NCBI GenBank assembly: GCA_023451265.1
Contig: JAEYAG010000072.1
Span: 1 to 9,950 of the forward strand
Reading direction: 5' to 3'
Length of the DNA: 9,950 nucleotides
From: Actinomycetes bacterium
GTDB lineage: Bacteria; Actinomycetota; Actinomycetes; Actinomycetales; Microbacteriaceae
The translations under genes and the position numbers were made by a program. Shown one piece after another: positions 1 through 5,203 of the stretch. Position 1 is the stretch's first letter. Every line of letters begins with the position of its first letter. The notes beneath the pieces were generated by a model. It was not told the origin of the DNA and searched no databases. It was given only the letters and a program-made list of their open reading frames with translations.

Positions 1-1594
1 AGTCGGCGAACCCGTCGAAGGCGGTGCCGCGCTCGATCGCGATCTTGTTGGAGGCGCGCAGCGCGTGGAAGAGCACCGTGTAGAAGTAGATGTTCGTGAA
101 GTCCACGCCCTCTTCCGAGCCGTAGTAGACGTGCTCGCGGGCGAGGTAGCCGTGCAGGTTCATCTGCCCGAGTCCGATCGCGTGCGAGCGGTCGTTGCCG
201 TCCTCGATGGAGCGCACCGAGCGGATGTGACTCTGGTCGCTGACCGCCGTCAGTGCCCGGATGCTGGTCTCCACCGTGCCGGCGAGGTCGCGGCCGTCCA
301 TGGCCAGGGCGATGTTCATCGACCCCAGGTTGCAGGAGATGTCCTTGCCGATCTGGTCGTACGAGAGGTCCTCGTTGAACGTCGTCGGGGTGTTCACCTG
401 CAGGATCTCGCTGCACAGGTTCGACATGTTGATCCGGCCCTTGATCGGGTTGGCCTTGTTCACCGTGTCTTCGAACATGATGTACGGGTAGCCCGACTCG
501 AACTGGATCTCGGCGAGGGTCTGGAAGAACTCGCGCGCGTTGATCTTGGTCTTCTTGATCCGCGCGTCGTCAACCATCTCGCGGTACTTCTCGGTCACCG
601 AGATGTCGCCGAACGGCACGCCGTAGACCTTCTCGACGTCGTACGGCGAGAACAGGTACATGTCCTCGTCGTTGCGAGCCAGCTCGAAGGTGATGTCGGG
701 GATGACGACACCCAGCGACAGCGTCTTGATGCGGATCTTCTCGTCGGCGTTCTCGCGCTTGGTGTCGAGGAACCGCAGGATGTCGGGGTGGTGCGCCGAC
801 AGGTACACCGCGCCGGCCCCCTGCCGGGCACCGAGCTGGTTGGCGTAGCTGAAGCTGTCTTCGAGGAGCTTCATGACGGGGATGATGCCGCTGGACTGGT
901 TCTCGATCTGCTTGATCGGGGCACCCGCCTCACGGATGTTCGACAGCAGCAGCGCGACGCCGCCGCCGCGCTTGGACAGCTGCAGCGCGGAGTTGATGCC
1001 GCGGGCGATCGACTCCATGTTGTCTTCGATGCGCAGCAGGAAGCAGCTGACGAGCTCACCGCGCTGGGCCTTGCCGGCGTTGAGGAAGGTGGGGGTCGCG
1101 GGCTGGAAGCGGCCCGAGATGATCTCGTCGACCAGCTGCGTCGCCAGGCGCTGATCGCCGTCGGCGAGGGCGAGGGCCGTCATCACGACGCGGTCTTCGA
1201 AGCGCTCGAGGTAGCGCTTGCCGTCGAAGGTCTTCAGCGTGTAGCTCGTGTAGTACTTGAACGCGCCGAGGAACGTCTCGAAGCGGAACTTCGCCGCGTA
1301 CGCCCGGTCGTTCAGCCGCTGGATGAACTCGAACGGGTACTTCTCCAGCACCGCGCCCTCGTAGTACTCCTTCTCGACGAGGTAGTCCAGGCGCTCCTTG
1401 AGCGAGTGGAAGAACACGGTGTTCTGGTTCACGTGCTGCAGGAAGTACTCCCGGGCGGCGCGCTTGTCGGCGTCGAACTGGATCTTCCCGTCCGCGCCAT
1501 ACAGGTTCAGCATGGCGTTCAGGGCGTGGTAGTCCAGACCCTCGAATCGCGCGTCGGTCTTGAATTCCGCCTGGGTCACTGCAGTTTCCACCAT
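1..1594 (-). CDS. nrdE: Class Ib ribonucleotide reductase alpha subunit NrdE (C-terminus beyond left edge)
   Basis: Catalytic large subunit of the aerobic class Ib ribonucleotide reductase, which reduces ribonucleoside diphosphates to deoxyribonucleotides in the cytoplasm together with NrdF. The first 531 residues are present of about 700-720 usual for the family. Visible landmarks are Cys184 in LVSCFLL and Cys421 in DISCNLGS, the redox-active pair, and Cys394 in SNLCSEI, the radical cysteine with its flanking Asn and Glu. GGGVALLLSNIR (210-221) is also typical. No N-terminal ATP-cone is present, as expected for class Ib. The ATG at 1594 lies inside the end of nrdI (19-bp overlap), which implies translational coupling; only a weak GGAAC stands as ribosome site. 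nrdF should lie further left. Identity is clear from the motifs; only the end is missing. Confidence 0.97.
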   Translation of the reverse strand, partial: MVETAVTQAEFKTDARFEGLDYHALNAMLNLYGADGKIQFDADKRAAREYFLQHVNQNTVFFHSLKERLDYLVEKEYYEGAVLEKYPFEFIQRLNDRAYAAKFRFETFLGAFKYYTSYTLKTFDGKRYLERFEDRVVMTALALADGDQRLATQLVDEIISGRFQPATPTFLNAGKAQRGELVSCFLLRIEDNMESIARGINSALQLSKRGGGVALLLSNIREAGAPIKQIENQSSGIIPVMKLLEDSFSYANQLGARQGAGAVYLSAHHPDILRFLDTKRENADEKIRIKTLSLGVVIPDITFELARNDEDMYLFSPYDVEKVYGVPFGDISVTEKYREMVDDARIKKTKINAREFFQTLAEIQFESGYPYIMFEDTVNKANPIKGRINMSNLCSEILQVNTPTTFNEDLSYDQIGKDISCNLGSMNIALAMDGRDLAGTVETSIRALTAVSDQSHIRSVRSIEDGNDRSHAIGLGQMNLHGYLAREHVYYGSEEGVDFTNIYFYTVLFHALRASNKIAIERGTAFDGFAD

Positions 1595-2007
1595 CGTTCC
1601 AATCCGTCGCTCACGCGGGCGACGTCCTCTGGCGTGCCGAACAGTTCGAGCCGGTACAAGTGCGGCACGGTGCACTTGCGGCTGATGATGTCGCCGGCGA
1701 GACAGTAGTGCTCGCCGAAGTTGGTGTTGCCCGCGGAGATGACTCCGCGGATCAGGCGACGGTGCTTCTCGTCGTTGAGGAAGCGGATCACCTGTTTGGG
1801 GACGGCGCCCTTCTCCGTCCCGCGCCCCTGGCCGCCCCCGTAGGTCGGGGTGACGAGCACGAACGGCTCGTCCACCTCGATCCCGGGGTCGGTGGGCAGC
1901 AGCGGGATGCGGCGGGCCGGCATCCCCAGCTTCTCGATGAATCGTGCGGTGTTGCCCGACACGCTCGAGAAGTAGACGAGCAGTGGGGCTTCAGTTGCGG
2001 TGAGCAT
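1576..2007 (-). CDS. nrdI: NrdI flavodoxin-like RNR maturation protein
   Basis: A 143-residue FMN protein of the NrdI family. NrdI supplies the oxidant that activates the dimanganese-tyrosyl radical cofactor of NrdF. The FMN phosphate loop is SSVSGNT (residues 14-20), followed by TPTYGGG and by GNTNFGEHYCLAGD, which is characteristic of NrdI rather than of general flavodoxins. The length matches the family (about 130-160 aa). The start at 2007 is preferred because MLTATEAPLLVYFSS leads straight into the first beta strand and a purine-rich GGGGGG lies just upstream. The frame stays open to 2262, but that stretch is low-complexity sequence overlapping nrdH. It overlaps nrdE by 19 bp and follows nrdH after a 49-bp gap. 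Confidence 0.96.
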   Translation of the reverse strand: MLTATEAPLLVYFSSVSGNTARFIEKLGMPARRIPLLPTDPGIEVDEPFVLVTPTYGGGQGRGTEKGAVPKQVIRFLNDEKHRRLIRGVISAGNTNFGEHYCLAGDIISRKCTVPHLYRLELFGTPEDVARVSDGLERWWKLQ

Positions 2008-2018
2008 GACGCACCCCC

Positions 2019-2050
2019 CGGTCGTTGAGCGAGCGCAGCGAGTCGAAACG
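2019..2050. repeat. Dispersed intergenic repeat-like sequence between nrdH and nrdI
   Basis: The nrdH-nrdI spacer consists almost entirely of a sequence running from CGGTCGTTGAGCGAGCG to GCGAGTCGAAACG. From memory, near-identical sequences recur between genes in Microbacteriaceae and related actinobacteria. It has internal direct and inverted GCGAG/CTCGC elements. Only this one copy was seen in the window, so its repeat status rests on recall. It would be transcribed within the nrd mRNA and ends next to the nrdI ribosome site. Confidence 0.5.
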
Positions 2051-2057
2051 CGTCGAA

Positions 2058-2291
2058 CTACGCCAGGCGAGAGGCGAGCTCGTCGATCTTGTCGGGACGG
2101 AAGCCCGACCAGTGGTCTTCGTCGGTGACGACGACCGGCGCCTGCAGGTAGCCCAGCGACTTCACGCGCTCGAGCGCTGCCGGGTCTTCGGACAGGTCGA
2201 GGACCTCGTATTCGATGCCCTTCGAGTCCAGTGCCCGGTACGTCGCGTTGCACTGCACGCACGACGGCTTCGTGTAAACCGTGATCGCCAT
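2058..2291 (-). CDS. nrdH: NrdH glutaredoxin-like electron donor
   Basis: A 77-residue redoxin that reduces the active-site disulfide of NrdE and is itself reduced by thioredoxin reductase. The redox motif CVQC is at residues 11-14 within TKPSCVQCNA, and the NrdH hallmark WSGFRPD is at 61-67. The length is normal for NrdH. The start at 2291 gives MAITVYTKPSC, the usual short N-terminus; GAGGGGAGAAAAGGA upstream supplies ribosome-binding sequence. The frame is open further upstream to 2390, but that stretch contains the regulatory region. It is the first gene of the nrdHIE operon and unlike most unit heads in this window it has a proper leader. Confidence 0.97.
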   Translation of the reverse strand: MAITVYTKPSCVQCNATYRALDSKGIEYEVLDLSEDPAALERVKSLGYLQAPVVVTDEDHWSGFRPDKIDELASRLA

Positions 2292-2352
2292 GTCGATCCT
2301 TTTCTCCCCTCGGTCCTGCCCAGTTCTCCGGCAGTGCCCCGCCGGGAGTCCA

Positions 2353-2368
2353 ATACTACATATGGGTA
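2353..2368. promoter_or_regulatory. NrdR box 1 (proximal to nrdH)
   Basis: ATACTACATATGGGTA resembles the NrdR consensus acaCwAtATaTwGtgt; its core CTACATATGG keeps the outer C and G and the central AT-rich step. NrdR is the zinc-finger/ATP-cone repressor of nrd operons, and its sites normally come in pairs. A second site lies 32 bp away in the same phase. Confidence 0.7.
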
Positions 2369-2384
2369 CGGACAATGGGGGGCA

Positions 2385-2400
2385 CCACAAGGGCTAGTAG
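2385..2400. promoter_or_regulatory. NrdR box 2 (distal)
   Basis: CCACAAGGGCTAGTAG keeps the outer half-sites (CAA and TAG with following GT) of the NrdR consensus but has a degenerate GC-rich centre. By itself it is weak. Its support is the 32-bp offset from box 1, about three helical turns, which is the usual spacing of paired NrdR boxes. Confidence 0.55.
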
Positions 2401-2446
2401 TTACATCCGTGTAGTTTTGCACCGCTCTCCCCATGTACAACACAGC

Positions 2447-2591
2447 TTGTCCACCGTTTCATCCACAGATCGCGGCGATGGGCCGAACCTGGAAAATGCC
2501 TGAATCGCGGGCATTTCACCGACCCCGGCGAGATCCATCCACAGCCCCGCACGCTACGCCGGGCCTCCGACACCGATTCGGCTGTGGAAAC
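2447..2591. promoter_or_regulatory. Cluster of DnaA-box-like 9-mers upstream of nrdHIE
   Basis: Four near matches to the actinobacterial DnaA box TTGTCCACA / TTATCCACA occur here: TTGTCCACC (2447-2455), TCATCCACA (2459-2467), CCATCCACA (2535-2543) and, on the minus strand, GTTTCCACA (2583-2591). Three carry the full TCCACA core within 130 bp. None is a perfect consensus box. Confidence 0.4.
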
Positions 2592-2633
2592 TCGCCCTCG
2601 GCGTGTCGTCGGCGTGTCGCGCACCACGCGCCA

Positions 2634-2685
2634 CCGGCATCCGCCCGCCCGACGTCCGCTCGACGCCCGCGTGAGCGGATGCCGG
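2634..2685. repeat. 11-bp perfect inverted repeat upstream of the MFS gene
   Basis: CCGGCATCCGC (2634-2644) and GCGGATGCCGG (2675-2685) are exact reverse complements separated by 30 nt. Each arm is a copy of the heptamer GGATGCC that recurs through the window. The right arm covers the expected -35 position of the MFS promoter (-10 at 2697), so it could be an operator as well as two chance-paired motif copies. Confidence 0.7.
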
Positions 2686-2696
2686 GAGCCGAGCGG

Positions 2697-2702
2697 TACC
2701 GT
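2697..2702 (+). promoter_or_regulatory. Predicted -10 element of the MFS gene (leaderless)
   Basis: TACCGT fits the actinobacterial TANNNT -10 pattern and ends 6 nt before the GTG at 2709, so transcription should start at or next to the start codon. The GGAGGG between them is too close to the GTG to be a normal ribosome site. Confidence 0.6.
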
Positions 2703-2708
2703 GGAGGG

Positions 2709-3935
2709 GTGGCGGGATACCGGGAATTGCTGCGCGCGCCGGGCGTGGCGCGCATCATCGCGGCACAGTTGACGGCGCGCTTCCCGAACGGCATGACGAG
2801 CCTCGCGATCCTGCTGCACGTCGAGCAGATGACGGGCTCCTACGGCGCTGCGGGGCTCGTGCTGGCCGCGGCATCCGTCGGCCAGGCGACCTCGGGACCG
2901 GTGACGAGCCGGTGGATGGGCATCTGGGGCATGCGCCGCGTGCTGACGCTCACGACCGCCGTCTGCGCCGTCGCCCTGCTGGCGCTCGCCCTCATCCCGA
3001 TGGGCATCGCCGGGTACATGGTCTTCGGACTCGTCGCGGGCCTGTCGACCCCGCCCGTGCAGTCGGCGGTCCGCACGATCTATCCCAAGCTCGTCAACGC
3101 CCGCCAGCTCACCGCACTGTTCTCCCTCGACGCGAGCCTGCAGGAGATCATCTGGATCCTCGCGCCCGTCGTCATCACCCTCGTGGCCACGCAGGTCGGC
3201 ACGGTGCCCGGCCTGCTGCTCATCGTCGTGTTCCTCGTCGCCGGTGGCGCGTGGTTCATCCTCTCCCCCGAGGTGGGCCGGGTCCGCATCCCGCGCAGCC
3301 GCCGCGCGTTCGGCAAGGTGCTCGGCAAGCCCGTCGTCCTGCTCGCGACCGTCATCGGGTTCCTGCTCATCGGCGCCTGCGCGGCCGTCGAGGCCGCCGT
3401 GGTCGCCACGTTCGGACACGGCGGCCTCGAGGCGGGCCTCGTGCTGGCGGTGTTCTCGGTCGGCAGCCTCGCCGGCGGCCTCGCGTTCGGCCACATCCCC
3501 ATCGGTCCGTGGGCCATGGCGCGTCGCATGACGATCGTCGCGGTGGGCCTCGTCGCCGCGATCTTCGTCGTCGGCGACGTCTCCTCCGCCGCGACCCCGT
3601 GGTGGGTCAGCGCGTGCCTCGTCGTCGCCGGCGTCGGCATCGCCCCGGCGCTCGCGGTGATGTTCGCGATGACCTCGGCATCCGTCAAGTTCAGCGAGAC
3701 GGCCGAGGCGTACGGCTGGATCGGCACCGGCCAGCTCATCGGCGCGGCCCTGGGCTCGGCCATCGCCGGGTTCCTCATCGACGGGGTCGGTCACGCCGGC
3801 GCCTACGCGGCGGCGGCCGGCTTCGCGATCGTCGGCGCCCTCGTCGCCGTCGCGTTCGTGCGCGGCTTCCCCGACCTGCGCGGCCGCGACGCGAGCCCCA
3901 TCCCCGACACCGAACCGGTCCCCGTCATCACCTGA
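2709..3935 (+). CDS. Major facilitator superfamily transporter, 12-TM type
   Basis: A 408-residue, strongly hydrophobic protein with about 12 predicted membrane helices, the normal size for an MFS permease. It begins VAGYRELLRAPGVARIIAAQL, a form common in actinobacterial MFS proteins. RWMGIWGMRR after the second helix stands in the place of the loop 2-3 motif. The central cytoplasmic linker is around SPEVGRVRIPRSRRAF, and the C-terminus is a short polar tail. The substrate cannot be read from the sequence; small-molecule efflux is the usual default for such proteins. The GTG at 2709 is chosen because a -10-like TACCGT sits 6 nt upstream and the transporter similarity begins there. An in-frame ATG at 2679 would add ten unremarkable residues and lies inside the inverted repeat. 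The gene is followed after 35 bp by a hydrolase with its own predicted promoter. Confidence 0.9.
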   Translation: MAGYRELLRAPGVARIIAAQLTARFPNGMTSLAILLHVEQMTGSYGAAGLVLAAASVGQATSGPVTSRWMGIWGMRRVLTLTTAVCAVALLALALIPMGIAGYMVFGLVAGLSTPPVQSAVRTIYPKLVNARQLTALFSLDASLQEIIWILAPVVITLVATQVGTVPGLLLIVVFLVAGGAWFILSPEVGRVRIPRSRRAFGKVLGKPVVLLATVIGFLLIGACAAVEAAVVATFGHGGLEAGLVLAVFSVGSLAGGLAFGHIPIGPWAMARRMTIVAVGLVAAIFVVGDVSSAATPWWVSACLVVAGVGIAPALAVMFAMTSASVKFSETAEAYGWIGTGQLIGAALGSAIAGFLIDGVGHAGAYAAAAGFAIVGALVAVAFVRGFPDLRGRDASPIPDTEPVPVIT

Positions 3936-3958
3936 GATGCCCGCCGCGACGGCGCGTC

Positions 3959-3964
3959 TAGGCT
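3959..3964 (+). promoter_or_regulatory. Predicted -10 element of the alpha/beta hydrolase gene (leaderless)
   Basis: TAGGCT ends 6 nt before the ATG at 3971. No Shine-Dalgarno-like sequence lies in the 6-nt GATTCC between them, which favours a leaderless transcript separate from the upstream transporter mRNA. Confidence 0.65.
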
Positions 3965-3970
3965 GATTCC

Positions 3971-4726
3971 ATGCCGACCCCCGTCACCCTCCCCACCCTC
4001 GCGTGGGGCTCGCCGCACGCCGCGAAGCACGCCCTCCTGATCCACGGGCTCGGCTCCAACGGCGCGCTCATGTGGCGATACGGCGTGGCGCTGGCGGATG
4101 CCGGGTGGCACGCGACCGCGGTCGACCTGCGCGGCCACGGCGCCGCGCCCCGGGCCCTGGACTACTCCATCCCTGCGTATGCCGCCGACGTCGCCCACAC
4201 CGGGGCGCCCGACGGCGAACCGTGGGACCTCGTGATCGGGCACTCGCTGGGCGGCGCGGCGGCGACCGTCGCCAGCGCGAACGCCCCGGCCTGGACCCGG
4301 CGCCTCGTGCTCGTCGACCCCGGCATCCACCTCGCCGATCACGATCGGCAGGTCGTGCGGAACAGTCAGGAGCGCGCCTTCGCCGACACGTCGATCGAGG
4401 CGGTGCGCGCCGAGCATCCGCCCTGGCACCCGCACGACATCGAGCTGAAGGCCCTGTCGGCACAGCAGGCGAGCCGCTGGGCGGTCGAGCAGACGAGCGT
4501 GCAGAACACCCCGTGGGATGTGCGTGCGGCCGCCGCCCGGCTCACCGTGCCGACGCACATCATCGCGAGCGACCCGAAGGTGTACTCCATCTTCAAGGGA
4601 TCCCTGGCCCAGGAGGTGCTCGCGAACCCCGTCGTGACGATGTCGGTGGTCGCCGGCGCGGGCCACTCGCCGCATCGCGACAAGCCCGAGGAGACCCTGC
4701 GTCAGCTGCTCGACGCGCTGGCGTGA
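3971..4726 (+). CDS. Alpha/beta-fold hydrolase
   Basis: A 251-residue cytoplasmic hydrolase of the alpha/beta superfamily. HGLGSNG (25-31) is the oxyanion-hole loop and DLRGHG (52-57) the following strand-turn. GHSLGG (90-95) carries the nucleophile Ser92, Asp201 in IIASDPKVY is the likely acid, and His232 in GAGHSPHRD the likely catalytic base. The catalytic triad is therefore complete and in normal order. The substrate is not predictable; esters, lactones and similar bonds are all possible. There is no signal peptide or membrane helix. It sits 35 bp after the MFS gene and converges with the 134-aa gene, with 25 bp between their stops. A short GC-rich stem may lie there but has no U-tract. 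Confidence 0.9.
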   Translation: MPTPVTLPTLAWGSPHAAKHALLIHGLGSNGALMWRYGVALADAGWHATAVDLRGHGAAPRALDYSIPAYAADVAHTGAPDGEPWDLVIGHSLGGAAATVASANAPAWTRRLVLVDPGIHLADHDRQVVRNSQERAFADTSIEAVRAEHPPWHPHDIELKALSAQQASRWAVEQTSVQNTPWDVRAAAARLTVPTHIIASDPKVYSIFKGSLAQEVLANPVVTMSVVAGAGHSPHRDKPEETLRQLLDALA

Positions 4727-4751
4727 GCGCCGGCGCGGTTCTGCGGCCGCG

Positions 4752-5156
4752 TCAGGCGATGCGCTGCAGCACCGCGAGCAGCGCGAGGCCGTAAGCGTCC
4801 TCGGGCTGCGGATGCTCGAAGCTGCGACGCTCCCCCGCGAACTCGATGTCGACGCGGTGCGTATCGGCCAGCCGCTCGAGCCTGCGGAACGCGCCGCGCA
4901 GGAGCTCGCGCAGCTGGTCCTCGCGCGGCAGCCACAGCGCGTCTTCGAGCGCGACCGAATCCAGCGCCCACTCCGTCGTGCCGTTGAAGGCGAGGATCGT
5001 CCCCGTCGGATAGGTCCGCGGCTCGATCGTCATCTCGCTGACCGTGAACACGTCGGCCTCGAACTCGGGCTCGTCGAGCTGGAAGCGGTCGCCGGATGCC
5101 GGGTGCCACACCAGTCCCGCGTCGCGCAAGGCGAGGGCGAGGTCGGTGGAGATCAC
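4752..5156 (-). CDS. Conserved actinobacterial protein of unknown function (134 aa)
   Basis: A 134-residue, acidic, soluble protein. It begins VISTDLALALRDAGLVWHPASGDRF and has a distinctive central block FNGTTEWALDSVALEDALWLPREDQLRELL (57-86). The C-terminal part is amphipathic helical (EDAYGLALLAVLQRIA). There is no signal peptide, membrane helix or catalytic motif that I recognise. From memory, close relatives occur in Microbacteriaceae and are sometimes labelled pilus assembly protein CpaE, but no P-loop ATPase or receiver domain is visible, so I do not adopt that name. The GTG at 5156 is preferred because CAAGAT lies 6 nt upstream, like other starts here; the frame is open to 5180. It diverges from the acyl-CoA-dehydrogenase-like gene across 47 bp. 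Confidence 0.8.
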   Translation of the reverse strand: MISTDLALALRDAGLVWHPASGDRFQLDEPEFEADVFTVSEMTIEPRTYPTGTILAFNGTTEWALDSVALEDALWLPREDQLRELLRGAFRRLERLADTHRVDIEFAGERRSFEHPQPEDAYGLALLAVLQRIA

Positions 5157-5162
5157 TCCCCC

Positions 5163-5168
5163 ATCTTG
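5163..5168 (-). promoter_or_regulatory. Predicted -10 element of the 134-aa gene (leaderless)
   Basis: On the minus strand CAAGAT is followed by GGGGGA and then the GTG at 5156. A at position 2 and T at position 6 are in the same place as in the other predicted -10 elements of the window. The purine-rich spacer is too close to the GTG to act as a standard ribosome site. Confidence 0.45.
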
Positions 5169-5191
5169 CCCCGCTGCCACCGGTGCGGGGG

Positions 5192-5197
5192 CAGGAT
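5192..5197 (+). promoter_or_regulatory. Predicted -10 element of the acyl-CoA-dehydrogenase-like gene (leaderless)
   Basis: CAGGAT ends 6 nt before the GTG at 5204. It faces the divergent -10 at 5163-5168, so the two promoters share the 47-bp gap. Confidence 0.5.
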
Positions 5198-5203
5198 GGA
5201 ACG

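Larger units (their letters stand above)
2292..2708. other. Intergenic regulatory region between nrdH and the MFS gene
   Basis: This 417-bp gap separates two divergently read units. It holds, from left to right, the nrdH leader, two NrdR-box-like sites, a cluster of DnaA-box-like 9-mers, an inverted repeat and the -10 element of the MFS gene. I see no convincing small gene. The part from 2340 to 2470 is visibly richer in A and T than the coding DNA around it. No -10/-35 pair for nrdH could be chosen with confidence. Confidence 0.7.

Noticed and set aside
65..1708. 547-codon open frame on the plus strand opposite nrdE
   Set aside because: It is antisense to a clear nrdE with all catalytic motifs. 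Its translation is Val/Arg/Leu-rich without recognisable motifs, a usual by-product of GC-rich codon bias.
2008..2262. N-terminal extension of nrdI to 228 residues
   Set aside because: The extension overlaps nrdH completely and is Arg-rich without similarity to flavodoxins. The start at 2007 gives normal NrdI length and has a purine-rich ribosome site.
2433..2708. Upstream start of the MFS gene at 2433
   Set aside because: The added 92 residues are Pro/Arg/Ala-rich and would translate the DnaA-like cluster and inverted repeat. The transporter similarity starts at 2709.
2394..3794. 466-codon minus-strand frame opposite the MFS gene
   Set aside because: Its low-complexity Asp/Arg/Gly/His composition and position opposite a well-formed 12-helix transporter mark it as a shadow frame.
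4734..4751. Possible terminator stem between the alpha/beta hydrolase and the 134-aa gene
   Set aside because: CGCGG and CCGCG can form a 5-bp stem with an 8-nt loop, but there is no U-tract on either strand and such stems are frequent in DNA this GC-rich.
4752..5156. Naming the 134-aa protein as pilus assembly CpaE
   Set aside because: I recall this label on relatives, but CpaE proteins have a receiver-like domain and a MinD-type ATPase domain. Neither fits in 134 residues and no Walker motif is present.
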